DNA from: Burkholderiales bacterium
GTDB lineage: Bacteria; Pseudomonadota; Gammaproteobacteria; Burkholderiales; Burkholderiaceae_F
Assembly (NCBI GenBank): GCA_021298875.1
Contig: JAJTHJ010000188.1
Coordinates: 1-7,184 of the forward strand
Length of the DNA: 7,184 bases
Reading direction: 5' to 3'
The translations under genes and the position numbers were made by a program. The notes beneath the pieces are model-generated. The model was not told the origin of the DNA, did no database searches, and saw only the letters and a program-made list of their open reading frames with translations. Positions 1 through 5,944 of this stretch are shown here, in pieces (within the stretch, counting starts at the first letter, position 1; every line of letters begins with the position of its first letter).

Positions 1-8
1 ACGGTGTT

Positions 9-13
9 CTCCT
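9..13 (-). promoter_or_regulatory. Possible ribosome binding site of a divergent gene beyond the left edge
   Basis: Read on the minus strand, positions 13 to 9 are AGGAG, followed by eight bases to the window edge. That is the right spacing for a start codon lying just outside. The flanking 1-66 segment has no recognisable protein on either strand. A divergently transcribed neighbour of a KfrA-type gene is plausible, because such regulators are often next to a divergent gene in mobile elements. The start codon is not visible, so this is only a hint. Confidence 0.2.
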
Positions 14-66
14 GGTCGGGTTGGGAGGGGTCGAAGCCCCCAATCTGCCAGAAGACCCGGCGACCA

Positions 67-94
67 CTCAGCGGCCTGCATGCAGGCCGCTGAG
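67..94. repeat. 28-bp perfect palindrome upstream of the kfrA-like pseudogene
   Basis: The two 14-base arms are exact reverse complements with no spacer. The left arm begins CTCAGCGG, the centre is TGCATGCA and the right arm ends CCGCTGAG. It ends 20 bp before the GTG start of the kfrA-like frame. Symmetry with no loop suits a dimeric protein-binding site. KfrA proteins of IncP plasmids are known to repress their own promoter, so an operator is the best guess. It could also be the stem of a terminator, but no T-run follows on either side. Confidence 0.6.
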
Positions 95-114
95 CAGTCC
101 TCGATCAACGTCAA

Positions 115-1160
115 GTGTCGGATAAATACGAAACCAGCTCAGTCCGGGCGCGAGCCAACCTTTTGGCGCAAGGGCGCTATCCGTCGGTTGACGCCATCCG
201 AATCGAGCTGGGAAATACCGGTTCGAAGAGCACGATCCAGCGCTATCTGAAGGAGATCGAGTAGGAGCAAGGCGGACGCGCTTCGAGCTCGGCAGGCTTA
301 AGCAACGCTATCAAGGATCGGCGCGGCTCGCGGAGCAGCTGCAATCGGAAGCGGATCAGCGGATCGCCGAACTGCAGGCACGACATGCCGCGGAGCTTCG
401 AGAGGCGCGTGACGCGACCGCAGGCGCCCATAAAGAGATCTAGACGCTTGGCGCCAAGCACGATCAACTCCGCAGTGAGCTGGCTTCGACCCAGGCGCGC
501 TACGAGGATCTCAATGCGAGATACATGGCCGAGCTGCAGGCCCGATCGACAGCACAGCAGCAGGCCACCGATGTCCGCCTGCAGTTGGAGGCCGAGACGG
601 CGTTCCGAAACTCCCTCGAAACCAAGTATGCGGACGCGCGCAGGGCGCTCGAACATTTCCGCGAGGCTGCCAAGGAGCAGCGCGATAGCGAAGCACGCAA
701 GTATGAAAGCCAAGTGCAGTTCTTCCAGCAGGAAATCCGCAACCTGCAGAAGTCGCTGGCCGATGCGCAAGCAAGGTTTGCCTCGACAAACGAAGAGTTG
801 GCGCGGCTCACGAGTGAGCTCGCGGCCTCACGGCGCGAAGTGATTCGGCTTGAAGGCACCAAGGGGCAGCTCGCCGCGGCAACTGAGCGGCTGTCGGCCG
901 CGCTGCTGGAGCGCGATGCTGCGAAGGCGGGACTTGCCGCCGAGAAGAACCGCGCGGACGGACTGGCGGGTCAGCTGGTCGCTCAGAGCGAGGAACTCAG
1001 GCTGCTTGGAGACCATCTTCGGCAGAAGGATGCAGAGCTAGCAGCAGCCGTGGCGCGGGAGGAAACCGTGGAGCAGATGACCGCACGTTTCGATCAACAT
1101 CTCACAGAACACCTGAGCCGACTGGCGCCTCAGCAATCCGCGCAATCAAAGAAGCGGTGA
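115..1160 (+). pseudogene. Decayed KfrA-type DNA-binding/coiled-coil protein gene
   Basis: The repaired product would be about 348 residues and resembles KfrA-type plasmid/ICE proteins: an N-terminal helix-turn-helix domain followed by a long alpha-helical coiled coil. Residues 1-49 read from GTG 115 (VSDKYETSSVRARANLLAQG) and include the KfrA_N-like stretch SVDAIRIELGNTGSKSTIQ. This frame hits TAG at 262-264, where homologues have Glu. It then stays readable (EQGGRASSSAGLSNAIKD) to about 318. A one-base loss, or an equivalent indel, near 316-324 shifts the frame to LAEQLQSEADQRIAELQAR. That frame meets a second TAG at 441-443 and is then open to TGA at 1158-1160. The downstream part is rich in Glu, Arg, Ala, Gln and Leu with heptad-like spacing. 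GTG 115 is the only canonical in-frame start after the stop at 91-93, though it has no clear Shine-Dalgarno. The 525-1160 piece could only make a headless coiled coil. Family assignment is from memory. Confidence 0.8.
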
Positions 1161-1225
1161 CCAAAGTCTTCAAAGGGGGGAAGCGGGCTTAACGCCAAAA
1201 TCAGCACGCAAAGCACGGGAACCCT
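1161..1225. other. Junction between accessory DNA and the chromosomal backbone
   Basis: These 65 bp lie between the stop of the kfrA-like pseudogene and the first codon recognisable as peptide deformylase. I see no gene or hairpin here. A tiny frame, GTG at 1157 to TAA at 1190-1192, overlaps the upstream TGA but encodes only 11 residues and matches nothing I know. The end of the accessory element should fall in or near this segment, most likely close to 1225, because the codons before Tyr (GGG AAC CCT) do not fit the deformylase family. Confidence 0.5.
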
Positions 1226-1411
1226 TACACCGGGTTCGACGAAAAGGGTGGGCCGATCGACCGTACCGTCGAGGGCTTTCACGCCCGCGTGGTGCAGCAC
1301 GAATGCGATCACCTCGACGGCATCCTGTATCCAATGCGCCTGCGCGACTTCAGCCGCTTCGGCTACACGGAAGTGTTGTTTCCGGAGTTGGCGGGTCAAC
1401 CCGACGATTGA
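1226..1411 (+). pseudogene. def: Peptide deformylase 3' remnant
   Basis: This is the C-terminal 61 codons of a peptide deformylase, the metalloenzyme that removes the formyl group from the initiator methionine. The reading frame starts YTGFDEKGGPIDRTVEGFHA, continues into QHECDHLDGI (motif 3, with the two metal-binding His and the catalytic Glu) and ends at TGA 1409-1411. Motifs 1 (GxGxAAxQ) and 2 (EGCLS) are absent, so over 100 N-terminal residues are missing. The open frame runs back only to the TAA at 1190-1192 and has no suitable start. Loss of the 5' part next to a mobile-type gene suggests insertion or deletion. Without the EGCLS cysteine it cannot bind metal properly, so activity is not expected. 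The stop lies four bases from the glnD stop on the opposite strand. Confidence 0.9.
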
Positions 1412-1415
1412 GCCC

Positions 1416-3971
1416 CTATGGGGTCAGCGCTTCGAGAAGCGCCTGCTCCAACTGGATCTGGCCTTTGTTGGTGGCAAGTACCGCGCCGTCGATCAGGAAC
1501 ACGTCTTCCACCCGTTCGCCGAGCGTGTTGATGCGCGCGGTGTGGACGTTCACCTCGTGCTGCGCCAGCACGCGGGTGATCGCGTACAGCAAGCCGACGC
1601 GGTCCGTCGCCGTCAGCGACAGCAGATACTGGCGGCCGCGCTCGTCCGGTTGCAGGTAGACGGCGGGCGAGACCGGAAAGTGGCGCGAATGGCGCGACAG
1701 CCGGCCCTTGACCGGTTCCGGCAGGGGCGCCACGGCGGCGATCCAGTCGGTGAGTTCTTTCTCCACCCGCGTCAGCAGTTCGCGATAGTGCGGGCTGCGG
1801 CCGTTGTCGGTGATCAGGAACGTATCGAGCGCGTAGCCGTGCCGCGTGGTGTGGATCTTGGCGTCCAGGATGCCGAGGTTGCTGCGATCGAAGTAGCCGC
1901 AGAGGCGCGCGAACAGGTACTTCTGGTCGCGCGCGTAGATCAGCACCTCGGCGCCTTCGCCGGACGGCGCCAGCCGCGCGCGGACGATGGGCTTGTCGGC
2001 ATTGACGTGGGCGACCAGCGCGCGCGCGTGCCAGGCGATGTCGCGGGCCGCATGGCGCAGGAAGTAGACGACATCCAGCTGCGACCAAAGCGGCTCGTGC
2101 GCAGACTCGGACAGGCCGTACAGCCGCAGCACGCGCAGCGCCTCCTGCTTGCGGCCTTCCAGTTCGGCGCTGGCGGGCGCGGCCTCGCCGCCCAGCAGCC
2201 GGCGCGTCTGGCGGAACAGGTCTTCCAGCAGCCGCGCCTTCCACGCGTTCCACACTTTGGGGCTGGTGCCGCGCACGTCGGCCACCGTCAGCAGGTACAA
2301 CGCAACCAACCGCCGGTCGGTGCCAACGAGCTTGGCAAAGCTGCGCACCACGTCGGGGTCGGCGATGTCCTCCTTTTGCGCGACCTGCGACATCGTCAGG
2401 TGGTGGCGTACCAGGAACACGATCAGATCGGTGTCGTCGCGCGCGATGCCGTGGGCGCGGCAAAAGCGCCGCGCGTCGCGCGCGCCGAGGTCGCTGTGGT
2501 CGCCGCCGCGGCCCTTGGCGATGTCGTGGAAGAGCGCGGCCACGTAAAGCAGCCAGGGTCGCTCGAAGTCGGCGATCAACTGGCTGCACAGCGGGTACTC
2601 ATGCGCGTACTGCGCCTGCGCAAAGCGCCGCAGGTTACGCACCACCATCAGGATGTGCTGGTCGACCGTGTAGAGGTGAAAGAGATCGTGCTGCATCTGG
2701 CCGACGATGCGGCGGAACACCGGCAGGTAGCGGCCGAGGATCGACCACTGGTTCATCCGCCGCAGCTCGTGCAGCACGCCCAGCGGCTGCTGCAGGAGTT
2801 CGATGAACGTGGCGCGATTGACCGGGTCGCGCCGGAACCTGGCGTCGATCTTGAAGCGCGCGTGCCACAGCGCCCGCAGCAGCCGCACCGACATGCCCTT
2901 CAACTCGCGGTGCTGCGCCATCAACACGAACGCGCGCAGCAGCGCATTGGGATGGCGCTCGAAGGCGTCGTCGGCGTCGATGTCGAGCAGTTCATTGCGC
3001 GCGAGGAAGGGCGCTTCCAGCGCCACCGTGGGCGCATCGCTGGGCGGAAAGAGCTTCAGCTCGATGTTCTGCAACAAAATGGTGTTGAGCTGCGTCACCA
3101 CCTTGGCCGTGCGGTAGTAGCGCTGCATCAACACTTCGCTGGCGCGGCGCGCGGCAGTAGGCTTGATGCGCATCGCGCTCGCCACCGCCTGTTGGATGTC
3201 GAACACGAGCCGGTCTTCGCGCCGACCTGCGGCCCAGTGCAAATGGGCGCGGATCTGCTTCAGGTTGCGTAACTGCTGGCGCAACATCACCAGTTCTTCG
3301 CGCGTCAGCAGGTCGCGGCGAAACAACTCGTTCCAGCTGGTGCCGAAGCCGGCGGCTCGCGCCACCCACAGCACCGTTTGCAGGTCGCGCAGGCCGCCGG
3401 GGCTTTCCTTGCAGTTGGGCTCCAGCGCGTAGGGCGTGTCCTGATACTTGGTGTGGCGCTGCTGCTGCTCGAGCAGCTTGGCGCGGAAGAAGCTCTGCGG
3501 ATCGAGGATCGCGATCAGCCCGCGGCAAAACTCCGCGTAGCGCACCTTGTCGCCGGCGAGGTAGCGCGATTCCAGCAGCGAGGTCATCACCGTCGCATCA
3601 CCGCGCGCCTCGTCCCAGCATTGCGGCAGCGTGCGCACGCTGTGACCGAGGTGCAGGCCGCAGTCCCACAGCACGCCGATCAGTTTTTCGAGCGCGGCCT
3701 GCCCCTCCGGATCGGGCTCGGCCGCCAGCAGGATCAGCACGTCGACGTCGGAATGCGGAAAAAGCTCGCTCCGCCCGTAACCGCCCACCGCGACCAGTGT
3801 GGCGCCGGCGGGCAGGCGGGCGCCGCGGATCACGTCGTCCAACAGCCGATCGACCGCACGCGACAGCCCGCGCAGCAGCCGCTCGACGTTGCCGTCGCGC
3901 TCGAAGCGGGCAAACAGCAGCTCGCGCTGCGCCCGCAACTCACTGCGCAGCGCGAAGCCGGTGTCGTTCAC
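1416..3971 (-). CDS. glnD: Bifunctional [protein-PII] uridylyltransferase/uridylyl-removing enzyme
   Basis: GlnD is the cytosolic nitrogen sensor. It adds UMP to PII proteins (GlnB/GlnK) when glutamine is low and removes it when glutamine is high, which controls glutamine synthetase adenylylation and NtrBC. The 851 residues match the usual full length. The nucleotidyltransferase domain shows GGYGRSELFPHSDVDVLIL at 63-81, with the metal-binding D75 and D77. The HD hydrolase domain has FHDIAKGRGGDHSD at 481-494, RHH at 522-524 and TVADVRGTSPKVWNAWK at 562-578. Two C-terminal ACT domains, which sense glutamine, begin near 675 and 783. All key motifs look intact. The start is GTG at 3971-3969 with AAGGA about seven bases upstream; the stop is TAG. 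It lies 96 bp downstream of map on the same strand, so co-transcription is likely. No terminator is visible after the stop, where it converges on the def remnant. Confidence 0.97.
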   Translation of the reverse strand: MNDTGFALRSELRAQRELLFARFERDGNVERLLRGLSRAVDRLLDDVIRGARLPAGATLVAVGGYGRSELFPHSDVDVLILLAAEPDPEGQAALEKLIGVLWDCGLHLGHSVRTLPQCWDEARGDATVMTSLLESRYLAGDKVRYAEFCRGLIAILDPQSFFRAKLLEQQQRHTKYQDTPYALEPNCKESPGGLRDLQTVLWVARAAGFGTSWNELFRRDLLTREELVMLRQQLRNLKQIRAHLHWAAGRREDRLVFDIQQAVASAMRIKPTAARRASEVLMQRYYRTAKVVTQLNTILLQNIELKLFPPSDAPTVALEAPFLARNELLDIDADDAFERHPNALLRAFVLMAQHRELKGMSVRLLRALWHARFKIDARFRRDPVNRATFIELLQQPLGVLHELRRMNQWSILGRYLPVFRRIVGQMQHDLFHLYTVDQHILMVVRNLRRFAQAQYAHEYPLCSQLIADFERPWLLYVAALFHDIAKGRGGDHSDLGARDARRFCRAHGIARDDTDLIVFLVRHHLTMSQVAQKEDIADPDVVRSFAKLVGTDRRLVALYLLTVADVRGTSPKVWNAWKARLLEDLFRQTRRLLGGEAAPASAELEGRKQEALRVLRLYGLSESAHEPLWSQLDVVYFLRHAARDIAWHARALVAHVNADKPIVRARLAPSGEGAEVLIYARDQKYLFARLCGYFDRSNLGILDAKIHTTRHGYALDTFLITDNGRSPHYRELLTRVEKELTDWIAAVAPLPEPVKGRLSRHSRHFPVSPAVYLQPDERGRQYLLSLTATDRVGLLYAITRVLAQHEVNVHTARINTLGERVEDVFLIDGAVLATNKGQIQLEQALLEALTP

Positions 3972-3982
3972 TCGATTTCCTT

Positions 3983-4001
3983 GGCGCCCGTGGCGGGCGC
4001 C
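3983..4001 (-). promoter_or_regulatory. Hairpin abutting the glnD Shine-Dalgarno sequence
   Basis: In the minus-strand transcript an 8-bp perfect GC stem (GGCGCCCG/CGGGCGCC, three-base loop) ends directly before the AAGGAA ribosome binding site at 3982-3977 and the GTG start at 3971. A structure this stable next to the ribosome footprint could modulate glnD translation or protect its mRNA end after processing. The hairpin is plainly visible; a function is inference. Confidence 0.55.
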
Positions 4002-4007
4002 ACCGTC

Positions 4008-4050
4008 TTCTCCCTCCCCCGCCCGCGGGGGAGGGGTGGGGCGGGGGCGC
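4008..4050. repeat. C/G-rich intergenic palindromic repeat, REP-like
   Basis: A C-rich run is followed by its G-rich complement. Positions 4012-4022 pair with 4025-4035 (CCCTCCCCCGC with GCGGGGGAGGG), and the G-rich stretch GGTGGGGCGGGGG extends to about 4047. Very similar CTCCCTCCCCCGC...GCGGGGGAGGG elements are scattered between genes in many high-GC proteobacteria, so this is probably one copy of a dispersed repeat. It sits between the map stop and the glnD start. In RNA it would form a strong hairpin able to stabilise the upstream map message or reduce read-through, although no T-tract follows on the minus strand. Only one copy is in this window. Confidence 0.6.
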
Positions 4051-4067
4051 GAACAGGCATGACCCGC

Positions 4068-4907
4068 CTACGCGGCGACCAGCGACTCGGCCACCGCTGG
4101 CGCGGGTCGCGCAAAGGCGGGCGGCGCTGGCGTGCCGGGCGACAACGTCATCACCTCGAATCCGGTCTCCGTCACCGCCACCGTGTGCTCCCACTGCGCC
4201 GACAGGCTGTGGTCCTTGGTGACGATGGTCCAGCCGTCGGCCAGTTCGCGGATCTCGCGCCGGCCGGCGTTGATCATCGGCTCAATGGTGAAGGTCATCC
4301 CCGGCTGCAACCGCGGGCCGCTGCCGCGCTTGCCGTAGTGCAGGACCTGCGGCTCTTCGTGGAACTTGCGGCCGATGCCGTGGCCGCAAAACTCGCGCAC
4401 CACGCTGTAGCCGTGCTTTTCCGCGTGCTGCTGGATCGCGTGCCCCACGTCGCCAAGGAAGCCGCCCGGCCGCACTTGCAGGATGCCGAGCCACATGCAG
4501 TCGTAGGTGACCTCGCACAGCCGGCGCGCGGCGATCGAAGGTTCGCCGACGAAGTACATCCGGCTGTTGTCGCCGTGCCAGCCCTCGGGCGAGATCACGG
4601 TGACGTCGATGTTTACGATGTCGCCGCTCTTCAGCACCCGGTCGCCGGGAATCGCATGGCAGACCTGATGATTAACCGAGGTGCAAATCGACTTGGGAAA
4701 CGGCCGGTAGCCCGGCGGGGCGTAGTTCAACGGCGCCGGCACCGTGCCCTGCACGTTGACCATGTAGTCGTGGCAGAGCGCATCGAGCCGCTCAGTGCTG
4801 ACGCCGGGCTTGACGAAGGGCGTGATGTAGTCGAGAACCTCGGCCGCCAGGCGGCCGGCGGTGCGCATGGCGGCCAGATCGGCGGCAGATTTGGGGACGA
4901 TTCCCAT
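4068..4907 (-). CDS. map: Type I methionine aminopeptidase
   Basis: This cytosolic dinuclear metalloprotease removes the initiator Met from nascent proteins after deformylation. The 279-residue protein has the five metal ligands expected from E. coli MetAP: D101 (VNIDVTV), D113 (HGDNSRM), H176 (CGHGIGR), E209 (TFTIEPM) and E240 (AQWEHT). The substrate-site H84 (VCHAIPGD) is also present. ATG 4907 is chosen because homologues begin there (MGIVPKSAADLAAMRTAGRL). The frame stays open 43 codons further upstream, but that part crosses the TATAATA promoter element and resembles no MetAP. No Shine-Dalgarno is visible before this ATG; the preceding bases are a CCG-rich run. The C-terminus carries a Pro/Ala-rich tail of about 20 residues (from near 258) beyond the conserved fold. 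It is divergent from rpsB and probably co-transcribed with glnD. The stop is TAG. Confidence 0.96.
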   Translation of the reverse strand: MGIVPKSAADLAAMRTAGRLAAEVLDYITPFVKPGVSTERLDALCHDYMVNVQGTVPAPLNYAPPGYRPFPKSICTSVNHQVCHAIPGDRVLKSGDIVNIDVTVISPEGWHGDNSRMYFVGEPSIAARRLCEVTYDCMWLGILQVRPGGFLGDVGHAIQQHAEKHGYSVVREFCGHGIGRKFHEEPQVLHYGKRGSGPRLQPGMTFTIEPMINAGRREIRELADGWTIVTKDHSLSAQWEHTVAVTETGFEVMTLSPGTPAPPAFARPAPAVAESLVAA

Positions 4908-4939
4908 CGGGCGGCGCGGCGGCGGCTGGAACACGGCAG

Positions 4940-4968
4940 GTGGCGCAGTGAAGATCGGCCCGTATAAT
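4940..4968 (+). promoter_or_regulatory. Sigma70-type promoter for rpsB-tsf
   Basis: A perfect TATAAT lies at 4963-4968. Seventeen bases upstream is GTGGCG (4940-4945), matching the -35 consensus at only three of six positions. Transcription would start near 4975, giving an untranslated leader of about 130 bases before rpsB. A consensus -10 box standing out in GC-rich DNA, upstream of a highly expressed ribosomal gene, makes this a good call; the -35 is weak. Confidence 0.7.
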
Positions 4969-4969
4969 A
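4964..4969 (-). promoter_or_regulatory. Candidate -10 element for map-glnD, overlapping the rpsB -10
   Basis: The seven bases TATAATA at 4963-4969 read TATTATA on the other strand, so TATTAT forms a five-of-six -10 match pointing toward map. A start near 4957 would leave a leader of about 50 bases before ATG 4907. No convincing -35 is seen at 16-18 bp on the minus strand. Divergent starts from a shared symmetric -10 are a known bacterial arrangement; here it is inferred. Confidence 0.4.
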
Positions 4970-4974
4970 GCCGG

Positions 4975-5107
4975 CTGATTTCGGGCAGCGGCGTTTGCAT
5001 GGGGCAAAACCGTGGCGTGCCGGAGTCGAATCGCACGCCGCGCCGACAAGGTGCGGCCTTCGGGCCGGCAGGGCGCGTGCGTCAGACCCAACCTTGGAGT
5101 TGTCGTC
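4975..5107 (+). promoter_or_regulatory. Structured rpsB leader with Shine-Dalgarno
   Basis: The presumed 5' untranslated region holds three hairpins: TTTGC/GCAAA (4994-4998 with 5004-5008), GGCGTGC/GCACGCC (5014-5020 with 5033-5039, 12-base loop) and CGGCC/GGCCG around a TTCG tetraloop (5054-5067). The ribosome binding site GGAG at 5096-5099 is eight bases before ATG 5108. In E. coli the rpsB-tsf operon is autoregulated by S2 through its leader, so this segment is the place to look for an equivalent. That it binds S2 here is inference. Confidence 0.45.
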
Positions 5108-5863
5108 ATGTCCGTCAGCATGCGTCAGATGCTGGAAGCCGGGGTGCATTTTGGCCACCAGACCCGCTTCTGGAACCCGAAGATGGCGCCGTACATCTTC
5201 GGCCACCGCAACAAGATCCACATCGTCAACCTAGAGCGCACGCTGGACAATTTCCTGGCGGCGACCAAGTTCGTCCGCCAGATGGCGGCCAACCGCGGCA
5301 CCATTCTCTTCGTCGGCACCAAGCGTCAGGCGCGCGAGATCGTCGTCGAGGAAGCGCAGCGCGCAGGCCAGCCTTACGTCGATCAGCGCTGGCCGGGCGG
5401 AATGCTGACCAACTTCAAGACGATCAAGACCTCGATCAAGCGGCTGAAGGAGATGGAGCAGACCATCGCCGACAACGGCTTGGAGCGGATGTCCAAGAAA
5501 GAGGCGCTCGATTTTCAGCGCGAGGTGGACAAGCTCAACAAGGCGATCGGCGGCATCAAGGAGATGAACGCGCTGCCCGACGCCATTTTCGTGATCGACG
5601 TGGGTTACCACAAGATCGCAATTGCCGAGGCGCGCGAGCTCGGCATCCCGATCGTCGGCGTGGTTGACACCAACCTCGCGCCCGACGGGATCGGTTACGT
5701 GATCCCCGGTAACGACGACTCCAGCCGCGCTGTGCGCTTGTACGCACGCGGCATTGCCGACGCGGTGCTGGAAGGCAAGGCGCAGGCGCTGGCCGGCGTG
5801 GTGCAGGCGGTGGGCGGCGACGAAGAGTTCGTCGAGGTGAGCGAGGAAGAAGTCGCGGCCTAA
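5108..5863 (+). CDS. rpsB: 30S ribosomal protein S2
   Basis: S2 is a late-assembling protein of the small ribosomal subunit, located between head and body near S1. The 251 residues begin MSVSMRQMLEAGVHFGHQTR, the expected S2 N-terminus. They include FGHRNKIHIVNLERT (31-45), the RWPGGMLTNFKTI signature (94-106), the helical-hairpin protrusion around 105-155, PDAIFVIDVGYHKIAIAEA (157-175) and YVIPGNDDSSRAV (197-209). The C-terminus is acidic (DEEFVEVSEEEVAA) and the length is slightly above the E. coli protein. ATG 5108 has GGAG at good spacing; an upstream in-frame ATG at 5012 lies inside the structured leader and is rejected. It heads the rpsB-tsf-pyrH cluster, 81 bp before tsf. Confidence 0.98.
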   Translation: MSVSMRQMLEAGVHFGHQTRFWNPKMAPYIFGHRNKIHIVNLERTLDNFLAATKFVRQMAANRGTILFVGTKRQAREIVVEEAQRAGQPYVDQRWPGGMLTNFKTIKTSIKRLKEMEQTIADNGLERMSKKEALDFQREVDKLNKAIGGIKEMNALPDAIFVIDVGYHKIAIAEARELGIPIVGVVDTNLAPDGIGYVIPGNDDSSRAVRLYARGIADAVLEGKAQALAGVVQAVGGDEEFVEVSEEEVAA

Positions 5864-5890
5864 CCGCGCGCCTCACGTGGATTACGTAGG

Positions 5891-5912
5891 AGGGGGCGCA
5901 AGCCCCCTTTTT
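5891..5912 (+). terminator. Intercistronic rho-independent terminator/attenuator between rpsB and tsf
   Basis: A 7-bp stem (AGGGGGC 5891-5897 with GCCCCCT 5902-5908) closes a GCAA tetraloop and runs into five T bases at 5908-5912. It lies 27 bp after the rpsB stop and 32 bp before tsf. Such an element would end part of the transcripts and lower tsf relative to rpsB, or serve as a processing or stability hairpin. Because tsf has no clear promoter of its own in the remaining gap, partial read-through is likely. Confidence 0.8.
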
Positions 5913-5944
5913 GCAGCAACGTACGAAACAGTGGAGTAGGGAAG

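Noticed and set aside
20..45. G-run/C-run hairpin near the left edge as a tRNA 3' end or attachment site
   Set aside because: The TCGAAG loop flanked by G and C runs and a nearby CCA looked suggestive, but no T-arm consensus or cloverleaf can be drawn.
262..443. Reassigned amber codon (TAG read as an amino acid)
   Set aside because: glnD and map both end naturally at TAG, and the same pseudogene also has a frameshift, so mutation is the simpler explanation.
1157..1192. 11-codon frame overlapping the kfrA-like stop in a GTGA arrangement
   Set aside because: It is very short, has no ribosome binding site and no recognisable product, and sits at the element boundary.
1392..1403. Short inverted repeat CGGGT/ACCCG near the glnD 3' end as a terminator
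   Set aside because: The loop is only two bases, there is no T-run on either strand, and it lies within the def reading frame.
1248..3272. Long plus-strand open frame opposite glnD
   Set aside because: It is antisense to a complete, well-conserved glnD. Its product is low-complexity in Arg, Gln, Ala, Val and Asp with no recognisable domain, typical of a frame left open by high GC.
3378..4967. Plus-strand open frame spanning glnD, the spacer and map
   Set aside because: It crosses two real genes and an intergenic repeat on the opposite strand and matches no family, so it is a GC-driven shadow.
4908..5036. N-terminal 43-residue extension of map
   Set aside because: It overlaps the TATAATA promoter element and the rpsB leader, is unlike any MetAP, and the conserved protein starts at the ATG at 4907.
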